Positions 8,744-17,311 of a stretch of 37,183 nt of DNA are shown here, one piece after another (the stretch's first letter is position 1; the number at the start of each line of letters is the position of its first letter). Location of the stretch: assembly GCA_016214175.1 (NCBI GenBank), contig JACRPB010000124.1, forward strand, positions 1-37,183, written 5' to 3'. The DNA is from Rhodocyclales bacterium (GTDB lineage: Bacteria; Pseudomonadota; Gammaproteobacteria; Burkholderiales; Rhodocyclaceae). Under the pieces are notes generated by a model, which was not told where the DNA came from, did not search any database, and saw nothing but the letters and a program-made list of their open reading frames with translations. Both the position numbers and the translations under genes were made by a program.

Positions 8744-8750
8744 CCGGCTT

Positions 8751-9629
8751 TCACTTCATCGCGGCGAGCGCGGCGATGCGCTCTTCCATGCTCGGATGGG
8801 TCGAGAACAGCGACGACCAACTGCCTTGCCCGGCGATGCCGGCGCTCGCCATGTTCTGCGGCAGCGGCCCGGCGGCGACCCCGCTCAGGCGCTGCAGCGC
8901 GTTGATCATCGGCTGCGGCGTACCGAGCAGCCAGGCCGCGCCGGAGTCGGCACGGAACTCGCGCTGGCGCGAGAAGTACATGACGATGATGCTGGCAAGG
9001 ATGCCGAAGACGAGATCGCAGACGAACACCGTCACCATGTAGCCGATGCCGGGGCCGGAGGCCGCCTCGTCGTTCCGGCGCAGGAAGCTGTCGACGAAAT
9101 AGGCGACGACGCGGGCGATGAAGAAGACGAAGGTATTCACCACGCCCTGGATCAGCGTCAGCGTCACCATGTCGCCGTTGGCGATGTGGGCTATCTCGTG
9201 CGCCAGCACGGCTTCCGCTTCTTCCTTGCTCATGCTCTGCAACAGGCCGGTCGACACCGCCACCAGCGAATTGCTCTTGCTCGGGCCGGTGGCGAAGGCG
9301 TTCGGCTCGCCCTCGTAGATCGCCACCTCGGGCATCGGCAGACTGGCCTTCTGCGCCAGGCGGCGCACGGTTTCCACGAGCCAGAACTCGGTCGAGGTTT
9401 CCGGCGAAGCGATGACGCGGGCGCCGGTGGACCAGTTGGCCATGGCTTTCGACATCCACAGCGAAATGAAGGCGCCGCCGAAGCCCATGAGGCCGGCGAA
9501 AACCAGCAGCATGCCGAGATTCAGGCCGCCGGCGGTCAGGTAGCGGTTGACGCCGAGCAGGCTGGCGGCGATGCCCAGCACCAGCATCACGGCGAGGTTG
9601 GTCACGATCAAGAGAACGACACGTGTCAT
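8751..9629 (-). CDS. htpX: Membrane zinc metalloprotease HtpX
   Basis: A 292-residue M48-family inner-membrane protease that degrades misfolded membrane proteins together with FtsH. Two N-terminal membrane segments (about 5-25 and 33-55), then the cytoplasmic catalytic domain with HEIAH at about 144-148 and the downstream zinc-ligand region [30 protein letters not shown] is the family signature ahead of the active site. The length is normal. The start at 9629 has GGAGGTAATGCT just upstream. It follows the DUF475 gene on the same strand with a 56-nt gap, so the two may be co-transcribed as a membrane-stress pair. Confidence 0.96.
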   Translation of the reverse strand: MTRVVLLIVTNLAVMLVLGIAASLLGVNRYLTAGGLNLGMLLVFAGLMGFGGAFISLWMSKAMANWSTGARVIASPETSTEFWLVETVRRLAQKASLPMPEVAIYEGEPNAFATGPSKSNSLVAVSTGLLQSMSKEEAEAVLAHEIAHIANGDMVTLTLIQGVVNTFVFFIARVVAYFVDSFLRRNDEAASGPGIGYMVTVFVCDLVFGILASIIVMYFSRQREFRADSGAAWLLGTPQPMINALQRLSGVAAGPLPQNMASAGIAGQGSWSSLFSTHPSMEERIAALAAMK

Positions 9630-9663
9630 AGCATTACCTCCAAGTGGAACAGTGACACAAAAC

Positions 9664-9701
9664 GAATTACGAAGTTCGCGCCGAATTACGAAGTTCGCGC
9701 C
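9664..9701. repeat. Perfect 19-bp tandem duplication across the DUF475 stop codon
   Basis: GAATTACGAAGTTCGCGCC occurs twice back to back (9664-9682 and 9683-9701). The second copy on the plus strand carries the TAA stop of the DUF475 gene (reverse complement of 9686-9688). The first copy lies just after the stop, before htpX. It looks like a recent slippage duplication. Confidence 0.9.
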
Positions 9702-10705
9702 GCCTTGCGGTTGGCGCGGATGGAACTGCCGAGCGAGCCGACGATCAGCACGGCCCCGGCCAGGCCGGTGACGGCCTCGGGAATATGGAAACCGACGCCG
9801 ACGAACATCACCGCCGCCAGCGCTCCGATCGCCCAGAAGGCGCCGTGTTCGAGGTAGCGGTAAGTATCGAGGGTGCCGCGCTCCACCAGCAGCAGGGTGA
9901 AGCTGCGCACGAACATGGCGCCGACGCCCAGGCCCAGCGCGATCACCAGCAGGTTGCTGGTCATGGCGAAGGCGCCGATGACGCCGTCGAAGGAGAAGCT
10001 GGCGTCAAGCACTTCGAGGTAGAGGAAGCCGCCGACGCCCTGGCTCACGACATGGTGCTCGGCTCCTTCTTCGTTGTGACCGAGCAGGGCGGCGAGGCCC
10101 TTGACGAGGATGAAGGCGACGACGCCCCAGATGCCGGCGACGATGAATTCGCTTTTCTCGCTTCCCTCCAGCAATTCCGCCATCAGCAGCACGATCATCA
10201 GGGTCAGTGCCGCTTCGATCGCCTCCATCTTGCCCAGGCGCGTCAGGGGCTTTTCCAGGACCTCGAACCAGTGCTCGGTCTTGTGGCGCGCGACGAAGAA
10301 CTTGAAGAACACCATCATCAGGAAGGCGCCGCCGAAGGCCGCGATCTGGTGATGGGCGGAAGCGAGCACGCGGCCGTACTCGACCGGATCGTTCACCGCC
10401 AGGTCGAGCACCGCGAGGGGCCCCAGGCTGCCGGCGACGCCTACGATCAGCAGCGGAAACACCAGGCGCATGCCGAAAACCGCGATCAGCATGCCCCAGG
10501 TCATGAAGCGGCGGCGCCAGACTTCGTTCCAGCCTTTCAGCACCGTCGCATTGACCACGGCGTTGTCGAAGGAGAGCGAGGTTTCGAGCGCGCCGAGAAA
10601 CAGCACCGTCACCGCCGCCGCCGGCCCGGCGATCGCCCAGGCCGCGACCACCGCAAAAGCGGTGAAGGCCAGGGAACCGGTGAAGTGAGTCAACATTGCT
10701 TTCAA
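9686..10705 (-). CDS. DUF475 (TerC-like) integral membrane protein
   Basis: About 339 residues with 8-9 hydrophobic segments. The internal duplication typical of TerC/DUF475 proteins is visible: [16 protein letters not shown] in the first half and [18 protein letters not shown] in the second, carrying membrane-embedded acidic residues. Members are linked to metal-ion or tellurium resistance and possibly metal loading of exported proteins. I place the start at the TTG at 10705 because AGGAGGTCTCGCC precedes it by 7 nt. An ATG three codons later (10696) is the alternative, but its distance from the SD is poor. It is divergent from a NhaR-like LysR regulator, which may control it. Confidence 0.85.
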   Translation of the reverse strand: MKAMLTHFTGSLAFTAFAVVAAWAIAGPAAAVTVLFLGALETSLSFDNAVVNATVLKGWNEVWRRRFMTWGMLIAVFGMRLVFPLLIVGVAGSLGPLAVLDLAVNDPVEYGRVLASAHHQIAAFGGAFLMMVFFKFFVARHKTEHWFEVLEKPLTRLGKMEAIEAALTLMIVLLMAELLEGSEKSEFIVAGIWGVVAFILVKGLAALLGHNEEGAEHHVVSQGVGGFLYLEVLDASFSFDGVIGAFAMTSNLLVIALGLGVGAMFVRSFTLLLVERGTLDTYRYLEHGAFWAIGALAAVMFVGVGFHIPEAVTGLAGAVLIVGSLGSSIRANRKAARTS

Positions 10706-10784
10706 GGCGAGACCTCCTGACGACGAAGCCCGTATGCTACGCATCCGTCTTTACAGATTAAACCGAATAAAACCTTATAGTTCT

Positions 10785-10799
10785 TTCGTAAAATACGAA
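10785..10799. promoter_or_regulatory. Candidate LysR box TTCGTA-AAA-TACGAA
   Basis: A perfect 6-bp inverted repeat with a 3-nt centre ends two bases before the ATG of the LysR gene. Its inner part, T-CGTAAAATACG-A, fits the T-N11-A rule of LysR-family binding sites. The surrounding 95-nt divergent intergenic region is the most AT-rich stretch nearby, with TTTACA (10750) and TATAGT (10776) as imperfectly spaced promoter candidates. Position suggests autoregulation and control of the divergent DUF475 gene. Confidence 0.5.
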
Positions 10800-10801
10800 G
10801 C

Positions 10802-11701
10802 ATGAAACCCACAGCCCTGAACTATCGGCATCTCCATTACTTTTGGGTCGTCGCCCATGAGGGCAGCGTGACGCGCGCGGCCGAGCGGCTGGGCGTCGCC
10901 GTGCAGACCATCAGCGCCCAGCTCGCCCTACTGGAGCAGTCCCTCGGCAAGACGCTGCTGGCGCCGCAGGGGCGGCGGCTGGTGCCCACCGAAGCCGGCC
11001 GCCTGGCGCTCGGCTACGCCGACCAGATCTTTCTGCTCGGCGAGCAAATGGCCGCCACCCTGGCGCGCGGCGAGACCGACCGCGGCCTGCGCCTGGTGGT
11101 CGGCATCGCCGACGCCCTGCCGAAGCTGACCGCCTACCGCCTGCTGGAACCGGTGCTGACGCTGCCGGAGCGCGTGCGCCTGGTCTGCCACGAAGGCAGT
11201 TTCGATGCCCTGCTCGCCGACCTCGCCCTGCACAAGCTCGACGTCGTGCTCACCGACCGGCCGGCCGGCGCCCATGCCAGCCTGCGCGTGTTCAACCATC
11301 CGCTCGGCGACTACGGCATCGCGCTGTTCGGCACCCAAGCGCTCGCCGCGCGCTACCGGCCCGATTTCCCGGCCAGCCTCAACGGCGCGCCCCTGCTGCT
11401 GCCGACCCGCAGCAACGCGCTGCGCGGCCGCATCGACCAGTGGCTCGCCGCCAACCAGATCCGCCCCGACGTCGTCGGCGAATTCGCCGACAGCGCGCTG
11501 CTGAAAACCTTCGGCCGCTCGGGGCTCGGCCTGTTTCCGGCGCCGACGGTGCTCGAAGCCGAAATCGCCGCCCAGTTCGATGCCGTGCGCATCGGCGAAC
11601 TGCCGGAAGTCACCGAGCAGTACTACGCGATCTCGAACGAGCGGCGCATCCGCCACCCGGCGGTGGAAGCGATCCGCACGGCGCCGGTGAACTGGAAGTA
11701 G
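10802..11701 (+). CDS. nhaR: LysR-family transcriptional regulator, NhaR-like
   Basis: A 299-residue regulator with an N-terminal winged HTH (about 6-65): LNYRHLHYFWVVAHEGSVTR, then AVQTISAQLALLEQSLGKTLL. This closely follows the NhaR pattern (Na+-responsive activator of the nhaA antiporter gene). The C-terminal periplasmic-binding-like effector domain (about 95-295) contains LHKLDVVLTDRPAG and LLPTRSNALRGRIDQWL, also NhaR-like. No nhaA gene is in the window, so the target may be the divergent DUF475 gene or htpX. There is no strong SD. The ligand (Na+, pH or another signal) is inferred from the family only. Confidence 0.85.
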   Translation: MKPTALNYRHLHYFWVVAHEGSVTRAAERLGVAVQTISAQLALLEQSLGKTLLAPQGRRLVPTEAGRLALGYADQIFLLGEQMAATLARGETDRGLRLVVGIADALPKLTAYRLLEPVLTLPERVRLVCHEGSFDALLADLALHKLDVVLTDRPAGAHASLRVFNHPLGDYGIALFGTQALAARYRPDFPASLNGAPLLLPTRSNALRGRIDQWLAANQIRPDVVGEFADSALLKTFGRSGLGLFPAPTVLEAEIAAQFDAVRIGELPEVTEQYYAISNERRIRHPAVEAIRTAPVNWK

Positions 11702-11785
11702 TCCGCGGCAGCGTGCCTCAAAGGAGTCCTCCGGCCGCGGTGCTCGGGACCACCATCGCTCCTCAACTCGGTCGGCATGCTGCCG

Positions 11786-12310
11786 TCAAATATCGGCCAG
11801 CGGCGTCGACTTCCCCGAATTGTCGCGCACCTTCATCTTGCCGACGAGACGCGCAAGCAAGCGGCTCAGTTCGACGAGTTCCGTCGCCGACATTCGGCTC
11901 AGCGCATCCGGCAGCACCCCTTGCAGGGGCTTCGGCGCACACGCGATCAACTCGATCCCTGCCGCCTCCGCCAGCAGATGCACGATGCGCTGATCTTCGG
12001 CGCTGCGCTCGCGGCGGATCAGTCGCTGCTTGACGAGGCGGTCGACGAGATTGCTGGCGGTCGACTGGTGGATGGCAAGCGTCTTGGCCAGATCCTTGAC
12101 CATGATGCCCGGCCGGTCGACGACGACGGCAAGAACCCATAACTGGGCTCCGCTGACGCCGGTCTGCCGCTCGACCCATTGAAAATGCTTCTTGACGGAT
12201 TTGAAAATCAGCCGAAAAAGCTGAAGTGCCTCCATCGCCGGGTCCGGGGTTCCGCGGCCGGCTGGCTTTGCTTTGACGGGAGTGCTGGCGGATTTCGCGA
12301 CCATCGTCAT
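11786..12310 (-). CDS. MarR-family transcriptional regulator
   Basis: A 174-residue protein with a basic, flexible N-terminus (about 1-24) followed by a MarR winged-helix fold: VSGAQLWVLAVVVDRPGIMV, LAIHQSTASNLVDRLVKQRL (recognition helix) and the wing RRERSAEDQRIVHL. Such proteins are dimeric repressors relieved by small phenolic or oxidative ligands. It lies 25 nt downstream of the TSUP exporter on the same strand and is probably its repressor or co-regulated partner. The start could also be the second ATG at 12304; neither has a clear SD. It is convergent with the LysR gene; the 84-nt gap holds no convincing terminator. Confidence 0.88.
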   Translation of the reverse strand: MTMVAKSASTPVKAKPAGRGTPDPAMEALQLFRLIFKSVKKHFQWVERQTGVSGAQLWVLAVVVDRPGIMVKDLAKTLAIHQSTASNLVDRLVKQRLIRRERSAEDQRIVHLLAEAAGIELIACAPKPLQGVLPDALSRMSATELVELSRLLARLVGKMKVRDNSGKSTPLADI

Positions 12311-12335
12311 ATGATAACGCGGTCATGATGCGGCC

Positions 12336-13073
12336 TCAGGCGCCGGTCGCCAGGGTCCACGCCCGGTAAGCCGCCGTCGCGGCAACGACGACGAAAAACG
12401 TCCACTTGAGCAGAGTCGGCGACAGCCGGTAGCTCGCGAGCCATGCACCTGCCAGCCCGCCGATGGCTCCTGCCGCCAGCAAGGGCGCGAGAAAATTCTG
12501 AGGCAAGGACATGTGCGCCAGATGCGGCACGGCGGCAAGCAGGGATGCGGGCGTGACGGCAAGCGCATTCAAGGCGGCTGCCTGCTTGATGCCGATGCCG
12601 TAGTGGAGCATCAGCGGAACGAGCAGAAAGCCGGGACCGACGCCGATCAGGCCGCTGAGCACCGACGCCGGCACCGCCAGCCACAACACGCGCGAAAACC
12701 TCACCCGGCTCGGGTCTTCATGCGGCGCGACGACGGGGTGCAGCAAGCGAGTGAGCAGGAAGATCACCGCCGCGAAATAGAGCGTCCAGATTGCGGCGGC
12801 GGGAACGCTCCGCGCCAGCCACGCCCCCGTGGGGGTCGCTGCAGTCGCCACGAAAAGAAGCTGCGTGGCGCGCGGCCATTCGATCAGCCCGGCCCGGCCG
12901 AAGCTGAGGGCCGCAAACAAAGCAGTGACGCCGTTGAGCAGCAGGCTGACCGGATGCACCTGATTGACCAGATCGTCGAGCGACAGCGATAGCACCGGCA
13001 CCGCCGCCAGCGCAACGCCGATGCCCAGCATGCCCGAGACGACGGACAGCGCAAAGATGGCGAGGATCAGCAT
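12336..13073 (-). CDS. TSUP (TauE/SafE) family sulfite/organosulfonate exporter
   Basis: A 245-residue membrane protein with about 8 hydrophobic segments and the two repeated glycine-rich motifs of the family: SGMLGIGVALAAVPVLSL near the N-terminus and SGLIGVGPGFLLVPLMLHYG in the second half. TSUP proteins export sulfite, sulfoacetate or related anions or take up small organic acids; the substrate is not readable here. I chose the ATG at 13073 because the ORF extension to 13196 is arginine/glycine-rich and lacks membrane character. No good SD precedes 13073, but a short upstream ORF ends in overlap with it. It is probably in an operon with the MarR gene downstream. Confidence 0.85.
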   Translation of the reverse strand: MLILAIFALSVVSGMLGIGVALAAVPVLSLSLDDLVNQVHPVSLLLNGVTALFAALSFGRAGLIEWPRATQLLFVATAATPTGAWLARSVPAAAIWTLYFAAVIFLLTRLLHPVVAPHEDPSRVRFSRVLWLAVPASVLSGLIGVGPGFLLVPLMLHYGIGIKQAAALNALAVTPASLLAAVPHLAHMSLPQNFLAPLLAAGAIGGLAGAWLASYRLSPTLLKWTFFVVVAATAAYRAWTLATGA

Positions 13074-13194
13074 CGCCAAACGTATAGGCGGATGCAACGC
13101 GAATCTTGCCCGCCGCGCGGGTCGCCGCCCCTCCCCGCTTGACCGTTCGCAGCCGCCATCGAGACCACCGCCGTTGCCATATCGCCCAGCCTCC

Positions 13195-13215
13195 ATTATA
13201 TTTGTCCAAACACAA
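13195..13215 (-). promoter_or_regulatory. Candidate promoter/operator for the TSUP-MarR unit
   Basis: On the minus strand a perfect TATAAT hexamer (13200-13195) is preceded by the inverted repeat TTGT-N6-ACAA (13202-13215, plus-strand numbering), lying in the would-be -35/-10 spacer. That arrangement is common for MarR repressors. No good -35 hexamer is visible, and the distance to the chosen TSUP start is about 115 nt. Moderately speculative. Confidence 0.35.
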
Positions 13216-13281
13216 TTTCATCGAGGAACCGCCTGTGCATCGAAAATTCTTCGGGTCGCCTGACGTCTTGGGAACCTGCCG

Positions 13282-13701
13282 TTGAAACGCTCGGCGTTCC
13301 TGCCGGCGATTCTGGCGTCGCTATCGCTCACGGCGCTCGCGAGTACCGAAGGGCATCCCGACCCCGCCGCAGCGATCCTCGACAGCGTTTATTTCGCCCC
13401 CGATTCCGCGGCGCTCGACGCGCGGACCGTCGCTGCCATCGCCAGCCGTTTCGGGCCCCTGCGAGACCATCCCGGCGTTGTTACGCTACGCGGTTACACG
13501 GACGAGCTCGGCAGTTCGTCCTATGAAGTCGCCCTCGGCCAGAAGCGCATCGATGCGGTGCGCTCGGTCCTGCAGGCGGCCGGATTCCCGGCGGGGAAAA
13601 TCCGGACGGAGATCGTCGCCGACGACGAAGCCGCCGCGGCAAGCTGCGGCGAAGACTGCGACAGGCAAGCGCGGCGCGTCGATATCGGCGTCTTGCAGTA
13701 A
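13282..13701 (+). CDS. Small OmpA-like periplasmic protein (first of a pair)
   Basis: A 139-residue protein starting with TTG. A short signal peptide (KRSAFLPAILASLSLTALAS) is followed by one OmpA/Pal-type peptidoglycan-binding domain from about residue 32: YFAPDSAALD, then LRGYTDELGSSSYEVALGQK and a C-terminal RRVDIGV strand. These domains bind diaminopimelate in peptidoglycan. No lipobox cysteine is seen, so it is probably soluble in the periplasm. An unusual CGEDC pair lies just before the last strand and could form a disulfide. The stop overlaps the ATG of the next OmpA-like gene (TAATG). Function unknown beyond envelope association. Confidence 0.78.
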   Translation: MKRSAFLPAILASLSLTALASTEGHPDPAAAILDSVYFAPDSAALDARTVAAIASRFGPLRDHPGVVTLRGYTDELGSSSYEVALGQKRIDAVRSVLQAAGFPAGKIRTEIVADDEAAAASCGEDCDRQARRVDIGVLQ

Positions 13702-14204
13702 TGCGCATCCACTTGCCCGTGGCGCTGATTCTGCTCGCATCGGCGATCCCGGCAGTGGCCGATATGGAAACGCCGGCGGCATCAGTTCCCGGCGCGACGG
13801 CGCCCGCGGAGGACGGCCCCGGGTCCGCGAGCGACGACTCCCCGAGTTATCGCCTGCCACAAAGCCACGGCCGCAGCATCTATTTTCTGCCCGGCTCCGC
13901 CAGTCTCGACGAGTCCGCGGTCGCCAGCGTCGCCGCCGCCGCCGCGCGCCTGCAAGCGGACCCCGGCCTGCGGCTGACGGTGGTCGGCCTTGCCGACGAC
14001 CAGGGAGACGCCGGACAAGGCGACGAATTGCGCGCCGAGCGGGCGGCGGCGGTGGTGACAGCGCTACTGGAACTCGGTATCCCGAGCGAACGCATGTCGC
14101 CGACGGTCAGCCGCGACGAAGACGCACACCAGTGCATTTCCGAATATTGCCGCCAGATCTATCGGCGCGCTGCCCTCATTTTTTCCAGGTCGGCCAGCCG
14201 CTAG
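13701..14204 (+). CDS. Small OmpA-like periplasmic protein (second of a pair)
   Basis: A 167-residue protein with a signal peptide (MRIHLPVALILLASAIPAVA), a disordered Pro/Ala/Ser-rich linker (about 22-58) and a divergent OmpA-like domain: YFLPGSASLDESAV, LTVVGLADDQGD, and LRAERAAAVVTALLELGI. A CISEYC motif sits at the same place as CGEDC in its neighbour, so both share a putative disulfide near the C-terminus. It overlaps the previous gene by one base and looks like an old tandem duplicate. The 114-nt gap to the trehalose gene contains no clear terminator, so transcription may continue into that unit. Confidence 0.75.
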   Translation: MRIHLPVALILLASAIPAVADMETPAASVPGATAPAEDGPGSASDDSPSYRLPQSHGRSIYFLPGSASLDESAVASVAAAAARLQADPGLRLTVVGLADDQGDAGQGDELRAERAAAVVTALLELGIPSERMSPTVSRDEDAHQCISEYCRQIYRRAALIFSRSASR

Positions 14205-14318
14205 ATTCGGTATTGCCGCGACGGCGTCTACGCGGAACTTGCTGCGCCGCGCCGATGTCAGCAGAAGGCAGGGCTCGACGAGAGCGGCGCCGATAACGAC
14301 TAACGACAAGGTGAGACC

Positions 14319-16553
14319 ATGAGACTTTCCCTGCGTTTCGTATTGCCCTTGCTGCTGGTCCTGGCCGCCTTCGCCTACGCCATGGTGCCGCTGGTCGATC
14401 AATTCACGCTGCGCTGGTTCGTGCGCGACCTCGACATCCGCGCCAACTTGATCGCCAACACGGTCCAGGAACCGCTCCAGGAACAACTGGCCGCCGGGTC
14501 GCGCGCCAAGACGATCAACTTCTTCAACCGCATCACCCAGGACGAGCGCGTGTACGCCGTCGGCTACTGCGCGTCGACCGACAGCAGGCCCCTGGCCTCC
14601 CGCACCCTGCCCGCGGAAATCCTCTGTTCCGATCTCGACCGCTGGCAGGCGCCGGGCGAGCACCTGCTGCACAGCACGCAGGGGCCGCTGCACGTTGCCG
14701 TCAAACCGCTCGCCAGCGAAGCCGCGCCGGCGGGGCAGCTCGTGCTGGTGCACGACATGAGCTTCGTCGCACGCCGCAGCGAGGAGACCAAGCGCTATGT
14801 CTTCTACGTTTTCATGGGCATCGCCGCCGTGGTCTCGATGATCACGGTGATCATCGCCCAGGTCTCCTGGCGCGGCTGGGTCGCCGGCATGCGCGCGCTG
14901 CTGCGCGGCGAAGGTCTGTTGCGCCAGCCGGTACCGCAAACCGCTTCGCCCGAGTTCCGTCCCATCGCCCGCGACTTGCAGCGCCTGGTGCGCGAACTGG
15001 AGGCCGACTACCGCTCGCGCGACGAAAGCCAGATGACCTGGACGCCGGAGACCCTGCGCGCCATCCTCCACTCCGAGCTCGCCGGCGAAGACGTGATCGT
15101 GGTCTCCAACCGCGAGCCCTACATCCACCAGCGCCAGGGCGAGCGCATCGAGGTGCAGCGCCCGGCCTCGGGTCTCGTGACCGCCCTGGAGCCGATCATG
15201 CGCGCCTGCTCGGGCACCTGGATCGCCCACGGCAGCGGCTCGGCCGACCGCGAGGTCGTCGACCGCCACGACCGCGTCGGCGTGCCGCCCGAGAAGAACG
15301 CCTACCAGTTGCGTCGCGTCTGGCTGACGCCCGACGAGGAATCCGGCTACTACTACGGCTTTTCCAACGAGGGTCTCTGGCCGCTGTGCCACATCGCCCA
15401 CGTGCGCCCGATCTTCCGCTCCGGCGACTGGAGCCACTATGTCGCCGTCAACCGCAAATTCGCCGACGCCGTGGTGGCGGAAGCGAAGACGCGCGCCCCC
15501 ATCGTGCTGGTGCAGGACTACCACCTGGCGCTGCTGCCGCGCTTGATCCGCGAGCGCCTGCCCGCGGCCACGGTCATTACCTTCTGGCACATCCCCTGGC
15601 CGAATCCCGAATCCTTCGCCATCTGCCCCTGGCGCGACGAGATCGTCGCCGGTCTCCTGGGCAGCAGCATCCTCGGCTTCCACACCCAGTTCCACTGCAA
15701 CAACTTCGTCGACACCGTGGATCGCTTTCTCGAAGCGCGCGTGGATCGCGAGAGCTTCACCGTCACCCTCGGCGGCAAGGCCACCGCGGTGCGCCGCTAC
15801 CCGATTTCCATCGCCTGGCCGCCCGACGCGGAAATGGTCGGCAAGCCGGTCGAGCAGTGCCGCGCCGAGATCCGTCAGGCCAACGGCCTGCCGGCGGACA
15901 TCGCCATCGGCGTCGGCGTAGACCGGCTCGATTACACCAAGGGCATCCTCGAACGCTTTCGCGCCGTCGAGCGCCTGCTGGAACTCAACCCGGAATGGAT
16001 CGGCCGTTTCTGCTTCGTCCAGATCGCCGCACCGAGCCGCTCGCGCATCGAGGAGTATCAGGACCACGAGGCTCGCGTGCGCGCTGCCGCGATACGCATC
16101 AACGAGCGCTTCGGCCGCGGCGGCCGCGACAGCGCGCCGCCCATTCTGCTCAAGGTGCAGCATCACGAGCCGCAGCAGGTGTACGAGTATTACCGCGCCG
16201 CCGCACTCGGCTTCGTCAGCAGCCTCCACGACGCCATGAACCTGGTGGCCAAGGAGTTGCTCGCCTCGCGCGACGACGAACGCGGCGTACTGATTCTCTC
16301 CGAGTTCACCGGCGCCGCGCGCGAATTGCCCGAAGCGCTGATCGTCAATCCCTACGACGCCGACCAGTGCGCCGCCGCCCTGCATCTGGCGCTGACCATG
16401 GCACCGGCCGAGCAGCGCGACCGCATGCGCCTGATGCGCGGCCTCGTCGGCGAGTTCAACGTCTACCGCTGGGCCGGCCGCATGCTGCTCGACGCCGCGC
16501 TGATGCGCCGGCGCGGGCGTCTGCTGGAAAAACCGGCGACCCGCAAAGCGTAG
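14319..16553 (+). CDS. otsA: Membrane-anchored trehalose-6-phosphate synthase with N-terminal sensor module
   Basis: A 744-residue fusion. Residues about 5-27 form TM1; about 28-160 an extracytoplasmic domain containing two cysteines; about 161-186 TM2 ([17 protein letters not shown]); about 187-255 a HAMP-like or helical linker; and about 257-735 a complete GT20 domain that makes trehalose 6-phosphate from a sugar nucleotide and glucose 6-phosphate. Catalytic landmarks are present: [58 protein letters not shown] and SEFTGAA. Soluble OtsA is normally about 460-500 residues, so roughly 250 residues are extra. AAGGTGAG precedes the ATG. It is first in a six-gene unit. The N-terminal layout matches the sensor part of chemoreceptors and histidine kinases, suggesting direct gating of synthesis by an envelope signal. 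That role is inference. Confidence 0.92.
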   Translation: MRLSLRFVLPLLLVLAAFAYAMVPLVDQFTLRWFVRDLDIRANLIANTVQEPLQEQLAAGSRAKTINFFNRITQDERVYAVGYCASTDSRPLASRTLPAEILCSDLDRWQAPGEHLLHSTQGPLHVAVKPLASEAAPAGQLVLVHDMSFVARRSEETKRYVFYVFMGIAAVVSMITVIIAQVSWRGWVAGMRALLRGEGLLRQPVPQTASPEFRPIARDLQRLVRELEADYRSRDESQMTWTPETLRAILHSELAGEDVIVVSNREPYIHQRQGERIEVQRPASGLVTALEPIMRACSGTWIAHGSGSADREVVDRHDRVGVPPEKNAYQLRRVWLTPDEESGYYYGFSNEGLWPLCHIAHVRPIFRSGDWSHYVAVNRKFADAVVAEAKTRAPIVLVQDYHLALLPRLIRERLPAATVITFWHIPWPNPESFAICPWRDEIVAGLLGSSILGFHTQFHCNNFVDTVDRFLEARVDRESFTVTLGGKATAVRRYPISIAWPPDAEMVGKPVEQCRAEIRQANGLPADIAIGVGVDRLDYTKGILERFRAVERLLELNPEWIGRFCFVQIAAPSRSRIEEYQDHEARVRAAAIRINERFGRGGRDSAPPILLKVQHHEPQQVYEYYRAAALGFVSSLHDAMNLVAKELLASRDDERGVLILSEFTGAARELPEALIVNPYDADQCAAALHLALTMAPAEQRDRMRLMRGLVGEFNVYRWAGRMLLDAALMRRRGRLLEKPATRKA

Positions 16554-16561
16554 GAAATTCG

Positions 16562-17311
16562 ATGATCGCCGCACACCGTCAGCCACCGCCGCCGCGCCTG
16601 GAATGGGCGTACTTTCTCGACGTCGACGGCACGCTGATCGACATCGCCGCGACGCCGGATGCGGCGCGCGTGGATCTGCCGTTGCTGGCCCTGGTGCAGC
16701 AACTCCACCGCGCCAGCGACGGCGCCCTGGCGCTGGTCAGCGGCCGGACCCTGGCCGACCTGGAGCGGCGCCTCGGCGGTCTCGCCGTCCCCGTCGCCGG
16801 CCAGCACGGCATGGAGCGGCGCGACGCGAACGGCGACCTGCACTGCCACGGCGCCGCAGCGCCGGCTACGCGCGACATCCGCGTGCGCCTGGCCCCCGTT
16901 CTTGCGCGCCATCCCGACCTGCTGCTGGAAGACAAGGGATTGTCGCTGGCCTTGCACTATCGCCAGGCGCCGCAGCTCGCCGGCTACGTGCACCGGCTGC
17001 TGGGCAAGCTGGTGAGTGAAGCGGGAGACGGCCTGCTTCTGCAACGCGGCAAGCGTGTGCTGGAAGTCAAGCCGGCCGGCTGCGACAAGGGCACGGCCAT
17101 TGAGGACTACCTGGGCGAGATGCCCTTTCGCGGCCGGCGGCCGGTGTTCATCGGCGACGACGTCACCGACGAGCACGGCTTTGAAGTCGTGAATCGCCTG
17201 GACGGCATCTCGATCAAGGTCGGCGCCGGACGCAGTTGCGCCCGCTACCGGCTGACGGACGTCGGCACGGTCAGACAATGGCTGGCCGCCGCCATCGGAG
17301 AACACGCATGA
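16562..17311 (+). CDS. otsB: Trehalose-6-phosphate phosphatase
   Basis: A 249-residue HAD-superfamily phosphatase that converts trehalose 6-phosphate to trehalose. Motif I is FLDVDGTLIDI, motif II LALVSGRT, the substrate cap region includes QHGMERRD, and motifs III/IV are KGTAIEDYL and FIGDDVTDEHGF. The start is the ATG at 16562, 8 nt after the otsA stop, with TAGGAA upstream; the ORF track merges it with an out-of-frame stretch of otsA. The stop overlaps the start of the next gene as ATGA. No membrane segment, so it is cytoplasmic. Confidence 0.95.
   Translation: MIAAHRQPPPPRLEWAYFLDVDGTLIDIAATPDAARVDLPLLALVQQLHRASDGALALVSGRTLADLERRLGGLAVPVAGQHGMERRDANGDLHCHGAAAPATRDIRVRLAPVLARHPDLLLEDKGLSLALHYRQAPQLAGYVHRLLGKLVSEAGDGLLLQRGKRVLEVKPAGCDKGTAIEDYLGEMPFRGRRPVFIGDDVTDEHGFEVVNRLDGISIKVGAGRSCARYRLTDVGTVRQWLAAAIGEHA

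Noticed and set aside
12823-12836. GCCCCCGTGGGGGT resembling the REP-like element
   Set aside because: It encodes a natural TPTGAW segment of the TSUP protein in frame and lacks the GCGAGCG part; probably coincidence.
14289-14296. GCCGATAA, a perfect sigma-28 -10 octamer before otsA
   Set aside because: No TAAAG-like -35 at the proper distance; chance match is likely.
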